From: Coenobita brevimanus
Taxonomy: Eukaryota > Arthropoda > Malacostraca > Decapoda > Coenobitidae
Assembly: GCA_032717465.1 (NCBI GenBank)
Contig: CM064697.1
Span: 1,278,501-1,342,500 of the forward strand
Length of the DNA: 64,000 nt
Direction: 5' to 3'
In this document: piece by piece, positions 1-9,050 of the stretch
How positions within the stretch are numbered: the first letter of the stretch is position 1
Layout of the letters: each line of letters starts with the position of its first letter
The notes under the pieces: generated by a model
The model's database searches: none
The model's input: only the letters and a program-made list of their open reading frames with translations
Told to the model about the DNA's origin: nothing
Translations under genes and position numbers: made by a program

Positions 1-426
1 GAAAAAGAGATAAAAAGAAATATCAGATTACTTCAATGTCAGTGAGATATTGTTCTAGAAGGAAATAAATAGTGTCAGCAGAACAAGAGAGCAGATGGGA
101 TATGCAAAGAGAGAAGTGGATGGCACATTAGTGGAAAACTTTATTGGTTCAGGTTTGCATGGTGATGTAGTCACATATACTGTATACAATGGGGAAAGAT
201 GAGGTAGAGCAGGAGTCAGCAACCATTGATGGACTGAGGACCAGAACTGTCTTGTTACTCATCTGGGAGCCCAGATGTTTTGAACATGGTAAAGACCACA
301 CCTGCCTCCTCCAATAATAATAATAATAATAATTAGTAATAATAATACTGTAATATAAATGTGAATACATAAGAATACTGTACACATTAATTAGAATAAC
401 ATTTATTCAAAGTATATTTCTTAAAA
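1..426. other. unassigned sequence with AAT/TTA microsatellite
   Basis: I see no gene here. An (AAT)n-type microsatellite lies at about 312-350. The rest is AT-rich and probably belongs to the EHMT intron upstream of the first visible exon. Confidence 0.5.
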
Positions 427-925
427 TGCACCATCCACTCACTCGATGTAGTGCTGCTGTCGGGTGTCTGCCCTTTCCTCTCCATCCTTCTTTCCTTCCA
501 TCCTCTTCTCTCTTTCTTTCATTCTTTCCTTGTCCTGCCTACAGGTAACTTTACACTCCCTCTTCTGCCTTTCTTTCCTTCATTCTGTCCTCTTCCTTCT
601 GCCTGTGGGTGACTCTACACTGAGTGACAAGCCAAATGGTTTCCTGAACACCAGGAAACCATTTACTACGCTGGGTGGTAACCATATAACCAAATTTTGG
701 CGCGTGGTGGCTTAGTGGATAATTATTTCGCTCCAATCGGATTGAACCGGTGAAGGTTTATATTCAAGGGGTGGTTGGGATTGATTGCTCGTGTAATGCC
801 ACTCAGGGATGAGTGAGGCTGGTCACTCTCATCTTAAATGTTGGGACCAACTGCTTAGCCCCGGGCTTGTATGCTGCTGATGGGACAATGTAGGATTGGA
901 TGATGGATGACGGATGGATGGATAT
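427..925 (+). mobile_element. Composite SINE, type A (pyrimidine head + hairpin + tRNA-like part)
   Basis: Three modules follow each other. The first is a pyrimidine-rich head (about 427-625). The second is a conserved hairpin at 634-664, with 13-bp arms AAATGGTTTCCTG and its complement, followed by GGGTGGTAACCATATAACC. The third is a tRNA-like part starting near 698, with an A-box-like TGGTGGCTTAGTGG (705-718) and a weaker B-box-like GGTTTATATTC (755-765). It ends in GATG/GGAT repeats near 898-925. The same junction between hairpin and tRNA-like part recurs in three inverted copies at 15-16.4 kb, so the modules move as one unit. Confidence 0.7.
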
Positions 926-1681
926 ATATTTCTTAAAATGATATTCAATGCACGTTTTACAAAATTGATGCATTAGAAACAAAAGAAATAACTGTCATTG
1001 AAACAAATATCACCATGTGTAGTAGAAATAGTCAAGGTTTTTTATAAGAATTATACTGACTACTGTACAGTTTTTATAAAAGTAATGCATTAGAAATAAA
1101 AGACATAACTCATTAAAACAGTTATCTCCAAGTGTAATGGAAATATTTATTCACATTACTTACTGATTACTTTGACTTTTCAGTGTATTCAAACTGCCAA
1201 CCTAAAGGCAATGAGAGTCAGTGTGATATTTGGTGTTGTTTCTCACACGAAAGTTTCTCAATAATAGGCTTCAGGCTGGAGGTGCGATTGGTGAGATGGA
1301 GTATTCCTTTCAAGTGTGAATAACTTTTTCAGACAAATTAACTCTAACTAGTGTTGGCCACAGTGATTAACAGCCAGTAATACTTAATGTTTTTTCACTC
1401 TCTGAGTAAGTGAAAAATGGGAATAATTTTGTGAATTTGTGGAGCTTACTGGCAGGCCACTCAGACTAGGTTCACAGATCAGGTCAGGCCCATGGGCCGT
1501 GGGATGCTGACCCCTGAGGTAGAACCATTACACAAATTGGCATACAAAAAAGTATTGGCAGGAATGGATGTGATTTCACCAGTATGCCTCAAGAAATGGT
1601 GGGATAGTATTGTGGAATGATTAGTTAAGACTTCTTTGTATGCCTGAATTGAATTAATGTAAACAATGTAAAGATTGGCAG
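926..1681 (+). other. AT-rich intronic sequence upstream of the first visible EHMT exon
   Basis: No coding exon or recognisable repeat is visible. Two similar stretches rich in ATGCATTAGAAA and AACTGTCATT-like words (about 960-1010 and 1085-1130) suggest a small diverged duplication. Confidence 0.5.
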
Positions 1682-1843
1682 AAAGCATACAATGTGACCT
1701 GATTCCCAGTAATGAATATTATTGTGCTCAGTGGTGTGAGTGTGAAGATGGGTGCAACACTGAACATTGTGGCTGTGGACAACTCAACTTCCAGTGCTGG
1801 TTTGATCCTGATGGCCGCCTCTTACCTGAGTTCAATTATTCAG
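1682..1843 (+). CDS. EHMT: EHMT (G9a/GLP) exon: end of pre-SET domain
   Basis: This exon codes for the second half of the zinc-binding pre-SET domain of an H3K9 methyltransferase, the nuclear enzyme that mono- and dimethylates histone H3 lysine 9. It reads [20 protein letters not shown] followed by [16 protein letters not shown], matching the G9a pattern C-x-C-(4)-C-(4)-C-x-CGQL-(3)-CW-(3)-DGRL-(2)-EFN. Donor CAG|GTGAGA follows 1843. The acceptor is taken as TTGGCAG|AAAG; an AAG eight bases upstream is a possible alternative. The exon ends with one base of a split Asp codon that the next exon completes. Upstream exons (ankyrin repeats in this family) lie outside the window. Confidence 0.9.
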
Positions 1844-1911
1844 GTGAGAGACTGAAGATACAGCATTGATGATCAGTACTTTTTTTTTTTAATTATTATT
1901 ATTTTTTTTTT

Positions 1912-2412
1912 TACATTGAGTGGCAAACGTAATGGTCTCCTGTAAGCCAGGAAACCACATACACTCGCTCCAGAAAGTATCGGTGCATAATATGTGTTAA
2001 ATATTATGACACACGGAACAAAGGAAACTGGAAATTGCGGTTCTGTCCTCCCACAGGCAGGCATCTCTGACGATAGATGACTGCTATATCAGATACCTCT
2101 TATGTCCTTCATAATGAGTAGGGAATGGCCGTAAATGTTATAATATATACAGGTATTAACGGACTATCACTGCCACATGGTCGAATCATTCCGGATGACA
2201 TCGGACCCACAGTGCACCGATACTTTCTGGAGCAAGTGTACAGTGCTGGGTGGTAACCATATTACCAACCCATATGTGTTCCATATATATCAGCATGTGG
2301 TTTGGCAGAGGATTAGTGCCCCTCTGCGTAAAACATCTAACTCAGTCAAACAGCCACCCTTTGCGGGATTTTGGCGTCTGGCCAGAGATAGATGCAGTAG
2401 ATAAACAGACAA
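1912..2412 (+). mobile_element. Composite SINE, type B (hairpin head + RTE-like tail), split by a MITE
   Basis: The hairpin head (ATTGAGTGGCAA..., arms around 1930-1960) breaks off at 1961 and resumes at 2239 with CAGTGCTGGGTGGTAACC. It then runs through the type B body to a tail GGCGTCTGGCCAGAGATAGA near 2377-2396. The tail resembles the 3' end of the RTE elements in this window. Removing 1962-2238 and one TA restores a normal copy. Compare the uninterrupted copy at 62955-63237. Confidence 0.75.
1962..2238. mobile_element. Tc1/mariner-type MITE with TA target duplication
   Basis: It is 277 bp with 26-bp terminal inverted repeats: CACTCGCTCCAGAAAGTATC at 1962 onward and its complement ending at 2238, with one mismatch. 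TA flanks it on both sides (1960-1961 and 2239-2240). There is no coding capacity. It sits inside the type B SINE, so it is younger than that SINE. The 2-bp TA duplication is typical of Tc1/mariner-class transposition; the family is inferred from this and the terminal repeats. Confidence 0.88.
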
Positions 2413-2855
2413 TTCTGAAAACTTGCATAATATAATTTTATATGGAATTTTCATTGGAGTAATTGATGTACAGTATTTTGGAGTTCAAGCTTTAATGAAT
2501 GAAGTGTTTGTAAATGATATTAAAACACTTATTTTTTTTTTTTTTTAATTGAAGCTTAACTTTACATCAGATCTCATTATTACACTGACCTTGATGGCCT
2601 GTATATTCCTGTTCTGAATGTTTATTAATTTATGCCCGTAATGTTGGCATGTTGAGGTGATTGCAATATTTTACAGTGCAGAAATAAGCTGTGCCTTGCC
2701 CTGCTGACCTTGAACAAGATTATAAGGGACTTTAATTACAGGAAAGAATATACAGTACCTTATTCAAGTATCGTCAGTGCTAAAGCATTTTTTAATGATT
2801 CCATGAACTTGTGATAATAGCTACAGAATATTTGTAAACAGCATTTGGTTTTCAG
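2413..2855 (+). other. EHMT intron, no feature seen
   Basis: AT-rich intronic sequence with a T-run near 2530-2546. The polypyrimidine tract and acceptor GGTTTTCAG directly precede the next exon at 2856. Confidence 0.6.
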
Positions 2856-3010
2856 ACCCACCCATGATCTTCGAGTGCAACCGAGCATGCAGGTGCAACA
2901 AGCTGTCCTGCAACAACCGAGTAGTACAGCATGGGATCTCAGCTCATATGCAGCTTTTCAGGACTGTGGGCAAGGGTTGGGGTGTACGTGCCCTCAAAAC
3001 CATTCAGAAG
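2856..3010 (+). CDS. EHMT: EHMT exon: pre-SET end and start of SET domain
   Basis: The exon continues the split Asp codon and encodes [20 protein letters not shown] then NRVVQHG...[24 protein letters not shown]-x-AC-x-C-(4)-C-NRVVQ is the last cysteine cluster of pre-[11 protein letters not shown] is the SET-N motif that forms part of the S-adenosylmethionine pocket. The acceptor is TTTTCAG|AC. The donor is AAG|GTAACA and leaves phase 0. Confidence 0.95.
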
Positions 3011-4442
3011 GTAACACTAATAGTAAGCTGCAGGTACACAGCCCTTCATCCTGAAAGTTTGGAAACTGCGGGTTTGTAATTTGGAAGGATGTTCCAAACT
3101 TGGTGACAGGTGCCAAATTCAGTTGGCTGGAAGCACCTTAACTTGGGGTGCTGTAAAGACATTGTACAGCTGGGGTAGCAAACTGTATATTTTTTGTAGG
3201 TCTGTTGTAATTTATTTTGGATCTTTATCTACAGTTTAATCAAGATATTCCTTCCCTCCTCTGTGATAACTCAGGCATAGGTGTGGTGGTAGTAGTAGCT
3301 TCAACCTCAGGCTTATTTGATTACAAATTTGGTGGACTCCAGGGTGATGAACTCAGTGGACTGCAGAGTGAAGCTACTGTTATGCAGTTTACCATCCTCC
3401 TTTTGAGGGAGGGGGGAAATGAGAGACATTTTTATAACCAAGTCAGGAAGCCAACCAGTCATGTTGGTGCCACCACATAAAGCATCCCTTTACAGCACCA
3501 GCTATGGCAGTCAGCAGTTACAGAGTGGATAGAATTATGCAGTTTGAGGTAACATTATATGCTGGATGTTAAACCAGTGATTTGTGGATTTCCAGTATAC
3601 GATAGTAGCCATAGGGAAATTGCCAGATATCTCATGGCAGACCAGTAAGATCATTAATGATAGATGAGCCACTGAAGATTGTGAACAGTTCTGCTACTTT
3701 GGTAATGTCAGTATTGCAAGGATGATGCCAAGCAAAGCACCAGTGCTAGTGTGCAGAATGGATGGGAAAAGTTAGGAGCATTGCTACCCATCGTGATATC
3801 TCAAGTGTTCTTGTTGCCCTCAAAAAGAAAAGTGTTATGTGCCTGTTTTAGAATGTCATACTGCCTGACAGTGAAACATGGGATATGACAGAAGTTGGTA
3901 TAATGAGACTGGAATGAAATGAGCAAGGTGTAAGAGTACTACCAAGTGAACCATCTTACCCATGTCATATGGAAAACAGACTTAAAACCAAAAATGATAT
4001 TACATGCAACACTGTCTTACTGAGACTGTCTTGCTTTTTGCAGTACCATTGGTGTACAGTACTGGACTGCCACATTTTCTCATATAGTGGTATACAGTTG
4101 AACATCCATTATTCTAACACTGTCAGTCCACAACTTCAAGCATCTGTATATTTTTTAAATATCAGGTTTTAAAAGTTTTTATACATATGTTTTTAACTCT
4201 GAAAAAGGTTATAAGACTTGTTTAAAAGCAAATACTGCTTAATTTCCATAGCATCGTAGACTTTATACTTGTTTCATCAAGTTAAGCTTTGTGATGTAAG
4301 CTAATACCACATGCAGTATAGTCTACTGTATAGTATCTTGTCTGATGCCATAAGAGAGTTGATCATTACTTTATGTTACTTTGGATTTGGAATCTTGATA
4401 TTCTGTTTGTTGTACTTGCTAACTTAGTCTTTTTCCCTGCAG
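3011..4442 (+). other. EHMT intron with an RT remnant
   Basis: No exon is visible. An open stretch at 3217-3480 shows no recognisable domain and I do not call it. A decayed reverse-transcriptase tail (about 3650-3950) is listed separately. The acceptor CCCTGCAG precedes 4443. Confidence 0.6.
3650..3950 (+). mobile_element. Decayed non-LTR RT C-terminal remnant (family B-like)
   Basis: Broken reading frames give EQFCYFGNV, then a basic segment, then stretches resembling the SETW...MVR region that follows the RT domain in RTE-like elements. There are many stops. It resembles the better copies at 8.4-9.0 kb and 34.6-35.2 kb but is too diverged to bound precisely. Confidence 0.5.
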
Positions 4443-4538
4443 GGTTCATATGTTTGCGAGTATGTTGGGGAGATCATCACAGATTTAGAGGCGGACCAGA
4501 GGCAGGATGATTCATACCTCTTTGACCTAGATAACAGG
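4443..4538 (+). CDS. EHMT: EHMT exon: SET domain core
   Basis: Thirty-two codons, phase 0 at both ends, reading [18 protein letters not shown] then [20 protein letters not shown](I/L)I and the acidic [10 protein letters not shown] are diagnostic of G9a/GLP. The Tyr of DSYLF corresponds to a catalytic-pocket tyrosine of human G9a. The donor is AGG|GTAATT. The following intron (2.8 kb) contains an RTE insertion. Confidence 0.95.
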
Positions 4539-4864
4539 GTAATTTTTGGAATTTGTTTATTTAGCTTTGTATGTACCTGTTTTCATTGATTGCCAGATCT
4601 CAGTGTTCTTTTGCAGCCATCAAATCAAATGCTGATGTAAAATTTTCTGTCACAGCTAATCATCAATTCCATTTCCTTCTTTGAGTGACCCATATTCAAA
4701 TACTTGTCCATGCATCCATCCAAATTGTCTCTATCTTCTTTTCCTTTCAGTCCTGTTAGTGTCAGTTAACATTCTTTTTGTTTACCCAAGGGTTCTCTGC
4801 AAGATACATATTTCACATTGGGCCTTTTTGGTAAAAGTCCAATTGGTCCTGCAACCAAGACCAG

Positions 4865-4895
4865 TAGTCATTACTGAACTTTTCAGTAATGACTA
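4865..4895. repeat. Short perfect hairpin beside the RTE insertion
   Basis: TAGTCATTACTGAA (4865-4878) pairs perfectly with TTCAGTAATGACTA (4882-4895) across a 3-base loop. A short (TA)n follows, and RTE homology starts about 25 bp later. Confidence 0.7.
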
Positions 4896-4920
4896 GTGTT
4901 CTGCTTTTATATATATATAA

Positions 4921-7135
4921 AGAAGGAGTATTTGTAAGGAGAGTGGAAAGGTTACAAGAGGATGAGAAAAAGGCAGAGTATAAGAGAGGAGTGGAGGAAC
5001 GATTGGGCAAATACGAATTGGAGCAGATGGGGGACGTGGAAGGTGTGTGCAGGATATTTACAGAAGAAATATGTGCAGCATGTCATGTGGTGTGTGGGAT
5101 GAAGAGAAGATGGAGGGGTGTACAAGGAACAGCGTGGTGGAATGAAGAGGTGAGACAGGCTGTGGCACAAAAGAAGAAAGCCTACAATGAATGAATGAGA
5201 AATAGGGGCGTGGAAGAAGTTGAGAGGCGGAAGAGAGAGTTATATGTAGAAAGAAAGAGAGAGGAGAAAAGATTAGTAAGAAAGAGTAAGAAGAGAGCAG
5301 ATGAGGAATTTGGAAGGAACTTGAGTGTAAAGTGGAGGGACTGTAAGAAAATGTTCTGGAAAGAGGTGAAAAGAGTAAGACAGGGTGGAAGTGAAGTTAG
5401 CAGGGGAGTGAAAGATAAAAATGGTAGATTACTAGTGGAGAAGGGAGAAAAAGTGAGCAGATGGAGAGAACATTTTAAGGAATTGTTGAACATAGAGGAT
5501 GGAAGTAATGGGAGTATAAGTGGCTGGGGAATGGCTGGGAGAAGGAGGGAGGTGAGAAGAGAGAAAGAAATCAGTAGGATAGAATAATCAGTAGGATTGA
5601 AGTTGTGGAAGCAATGAAGAAAGTTAAATTGGGGAAAGCCCCAGGAATTGATGGAGTGTGTGGTGAAATGCTGAAGTATGGGGGAGAGATAGTAGTAGAA
5701 TGGATGTGGAAAACGTGCAGATTGGCCTGGGAGGAAGGTAGAATCCCGGAGGATTGGAAGTCAGGTATAATTATTCCCTTGTACAAAGGAAAAGGGGAAA
5801 AAGAAGTGTGTGGTAATCATAGGGGCATCTGTCTTCTTAGTATAATAGGAAACGTGTATGGTAGGATACATATTGACAGAGTTAGAGAAAGAACAGAGGA
5901 ATTAGTTGGAGAAGAACAGGGAGGCTTTAGGAACAGAAGAGGTTGTGTAGATCAGATATTCATTCTTAGATCTTTAGTGGAAAAGTTCTAGAGAAGGGAA
6001 AGAAGTTGTATGCGGCTTTCATGGATGTGGAGAAAGCATATGACAGGGTGGATAGACAAGGATTGTGGAAAGTATTAAGAATATATGGAGTAGATGGGGA
6101 GTTGTTGAATGCTGTGAAGAGTATGTATGATGGTGCTAAGGCTGCAGTGCGTGTGGATGGTGAAGTGAGTGAATTTTTCTCTTTGAAGGTTGGGTTGAAA
6201 CAGGGATGTGTCATGTCTCCATGGTTGTTCAATCTGTACATGGATGGGGTAATAAAAGAGGTACAAGGTAGGTTAGTGGATGTTGGAGTGGCCCTGGTGA
6301 GAGTGGGTAGTGTTTGGAAACTCCCTGTACTGTTGTTTGCAGATGATACTGTGTTGTTGAGTGAAGATGAAGGAGAGCTTGGTGGATGAGTTTGGGAGAG
6401 TGTGTAAGAAACGGAATCTAAAGGTGAATGTAGGGAAGAGTAAAGTGATGGTCTTTGAGAGAGATGAAGTCAGTGAATGTACAGCGAGGTTGGATGGTGT
6501 GGAATTGGAAAATGTGAGTACATTTAAGTACTTGGGTAGTGTGATGAGTAAGGATGGAGGTTTGGAGGGTGAAGTGCTTGAAAGGGTACAGCAGGGAAGA
6601 AAGGTTGCTGGTTCCTTGAGGACAGTGATAAGAAGCAGGGAAGCGAGCATGGAAGTGAAAAAGTTACTCCATGACAGTATTGTGATACCAACTCTAACGT
6701 ATGGAAGTGAAGCTTGGACGTTGCTGGAAGGACACAAGTCAAGAGTGAGAGCAGTGGAAATGAGTTATTTAAGAGGAGCCTGTGGAGTCACATGGAGAGA
6801 CAGGCTGACAAATGAGGATATAAAGGAGCATTGTGGTGTGGATTTGGATGTGATAGAAAGCGTTAGGAGGAATACACTGAGGTGGTTTGGCCACGTGGAG
6901 AGGATAGAGGGTGAGAGACTAACGAAGAGAGTGTATGTGAGTGAAGTGGAGGGGGGAAGAGGGAGGAGGAGGCTGAGGATAAGGTGGAGGGATGGGGTGG
7001 AGAGGTATATGAGAGAGGGGGGTGTGAGTTGGGAGCGGGGCAGTGAAATGGCGGGGGACAGGGCTACATGGAGGCGATTTGTTTGTGGCCACTCCAAACG
7101 GGATTGAGGCATCTGGCAATAGATAGATAGATAGA
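4921..7135 (+). mobile_element. RTE-type LINE, 5'-truncated copy in the EHMT SET intron
   Basis: The copy starts inside the linker between endonuclease and RT and ends in a (GATA)n tail after GGCATCTGGCAATAGATAGA. The RT reads LGKAPGIDGVCGEMLKYGG, AFMDVEKAYDRVDRQGLW, GLKQGCVMSPWLFNLYMDG and the catalytic FADDTVLL. A C-terminal domain follows with TYGSEAWTL, YLRGACGVTWRDRLTNEDIK and RNTLRWFGHVERIEGERLTK. Frames break near 5190, 5587 (a local duplication adds a stop), 5988 (one T lost) and 6380 (small deletion). It cannot encode a working protein. It has the same orientation as EHMT and lies wholly within the intron. Confidence 0.9.
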
Positions 7136-7325
7136 TTTAGAATCAAGCATATTTGAATTGCTCGTTAAATGTGCTTGAATATTGCTGGATAATTTCTCTC
7201 TCTTTTGTTGCGATATTTTGTGCTTGAAATAGTGCGTTCTTTCCAAAGCTGTGCTGATATATTTCCTGATATTTTTTAGGTATAATACATTTAGTTTGAC
7301 GTAAATTAACTTTGTCCTTTTACAG
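7136..7325 (+). other. EHMT intron remainder and acceptor
   Basis: Intronic sequence between the LINE tail and the acceptor TCCTTTTACAG at 7325. Confidence 0.6.
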
Positions 7326-7501
7326 GATAGTGAAACATTTTGCATTGATGCAAGATCCTATGGCAACATCGCTCGCTTCATCAATCATCTTTGTGAGGCT
7401 AACTTAACGCCAGTGAAAGTGTTCATTGACCACCAGGATCTAACCTTCCCCAGAATAGCCCTTTTTGCCAACCGGGATATTGAGGCTGATGAAGAACTCG
7501 G
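7326..7501 (+). CDS. EHMT: EHMT exon: SET catalytic motif
   Basis: The exon encodes [20 protein letters not shown] then [20 protein letters not shown] and [19 protein letters not shown] is the SET motif whose Asn-His contacts S-adenosylmethionine and whose Cys ligates zinc with post-SET. CIDA(R)-x-YGN(I)-x-RF and FPRIA(F/L)F are typical of EHMT. Acceptor TTTTACAG|GAT; donor CTCGG|GTATGT, phase 2. All residues expected for activity appear intact. Confidence 0.95.
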
Positions 7502-8005
7502 GTATGTTTTGCTCATGCGTATGTTTTTTAAGTGGCTTTTGCAATACCTGTATGTTTTAGCATCCCCAGTTAGAGTTAAGTTGGCTCTTGTTGTTTTGTA
7601 CAACTGAACCCTGATGTTTAGTGGAGTATTACTTAGAAGAGATCTTCATGACATTAGGAAGGCAGATAAGTCTCTTGGCCACTCACATCCTAGGACTTGA
7701 ATGCTAAGTGAATTTACATGTGGTCCATTTCACTGGTCATTTTACTTATATCATCTTCTTGTTGTGTGTTTTCTCCCTAATAAGTGTTTTCTCTTTCTTA
7801 TTCCTACCTTCCACCCCATTATAGTAGTAGTAAATTATGATGATGGTGGCAATCTCTTAGCCATTAAAAATATTAATACTCACTAACAGTCAGTGCATAG
7901 ATTACTTATTTTTATTATTACTATATTTGTGTTGACATGACTTATCATGTCCTGGAATGTAAGTATTCTGCAGTAGTGTCATTTTTATCTCATCTACTTT
8001 AACAG
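7502..8005 (+). other. Last EHMT intron
   Basis: Ordinary AT-rich intron with acceptor CTACTTTAACAG at 8005. Nothing else is recognised. Confidence 0.7.
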
Positions 8006-8156
8006 GTTCGATTATGGGGAGAAATTTTGGATGATCAAATATAAGCATTTCACATGTACCTGCTTGTCTGAGAAGTGCAAGTACTCCAGTGACACCATCC
8101 AAACAACCCTTGAAAGCTACAACAGGAAGTTAATGGAGCAGCAGGAGACAATGTAA
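8006..8156 (+). CDS. EHMT: EHMT last exon: end of SET and post-SET, stop
   Basis: The exon completes the split Gly codon and encodes [19 protein letters not shown] followed by [20 protein letters not shown], a basic-acidic tail and TAA at 8154. The Tyr of FDYGEKFW is the conserved SET-C tyrosine. CTC-(4)-C is the post-SET zinc motif. The tail after post-SET is about 25 residues. The stop overlaps a good donor consensus (AT|GTAAGA at 8152/8153), so an alternative longer C-terminus is conceivable. That donor leaves phase 2 and does not open into the candidate exon at 19439. Confidence 0.93.
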
Positions 8157-8384
8157 GAATGTAGGGACTGCAAGTCAGCTTTGTAATTACCGATATGCAC
8201 GTGTACTGGAGAAAACATTGTTATGCAATGATGACATTTCCCAAAGGGGACACTGTTTTTTCTTAATCTGGTTAACACTCAATAATTTTACTCTTCACAT
8301 GGAGGCTCTCCATTGTCAAAGAGTTCAAAATATCACGGTTACCCCCTAAATGATGGCTGACGATATTTTACTTTGTCTAAGAGA
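8157..8384 (+). other. Probable EHMT 3' untranslated region
   Basis: Sequence after the EHMT stop, before the decayed RT fragment. I see no strong AATAAA signal within it; the first clear ones are at about 9369 and 10360. The true transcript end is unknown. Confidence 0.4.
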
Positions 8385-9050
8385 TTGTCAGGCATGAAAA
8401 GACTGATCTTGCTGGGGAGTGTCTTGAGTGTATGGAGGAGTTTTGTTATTTGGAGGACATGTTATGTGCTGGAGGTGGGGCTGGAGTGTGTGTGGTGGCT
8501 AGGGTAAGAATAGGTTGGAGGAAGTTCAAGGAACTATTGTCTTTCATAACATTGAGAGGGCTCTTCCTTTGTGCTAAGGGATCTTTGTGTATGGCATGTG
8601 TTAGTAGTGTATTGCTGTATGGGAGTGAGACCTGGGCAGTAAAGGAAGAGGATATTTGTATGCTCAAACATACAGAAATGACAATGATTAGATGGATATG
8701 TAGTGCATCGTTGCATGCAGGGCTGGGGGGGTGGGAGAGACTAGGATTGAGATTGAAGAGCTGAGAGGAAGGATAGGACTGGAATGTATTGGTGTGTTGA
8801 GGATGGGTAGACTGAGATAATTTGGGCATGATGAGAGGATGAAAGATGACAGTTAGGTGTGGAAGGTGAGAAATGTGAGCATCAAGGTTTCAGAGGCAAA
8901 TCAAAAAAGGCCTGGAACAAGGTCACAGAGTGTGACCTCAGGGATAAGGGACTGAATGGGGAGGTTTTCTGGAGATTGAGGAGCATGAAGAACCACCATT
9001 AGGTGACCAAGACCGATGCATGCAAGCACATTGGAGCCTAAAAACAATAT
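8385..9050 (+). mobile_element. Non-LTR RT C-terminal fragment, family B
   Basis: Translations read EEFCYLEDMLCAGGGAGVCV, ARVRIGWRKFKELL, LYGSETWAVKEEDICMLK, then a frameshift and VRMGRLR-like and KTWNKVTECDL-like pieces. The end reads ...GACCAAGACCGATGCATGCA. This is the post-RT region of an RTE-like family different from the one at 4.9 kb: it has a GGGA turn, and GHEERM-like rather than GHVERM wording. It is 5'-truncated and inactive. Confidence 0.75.

Noticed and set aside
705..765. Considered as a genuine tRNA gene
   Set aside because: A- and B-box-like words are present, but no cloverleaf stems form, and the segment recurs as part of a SINE.
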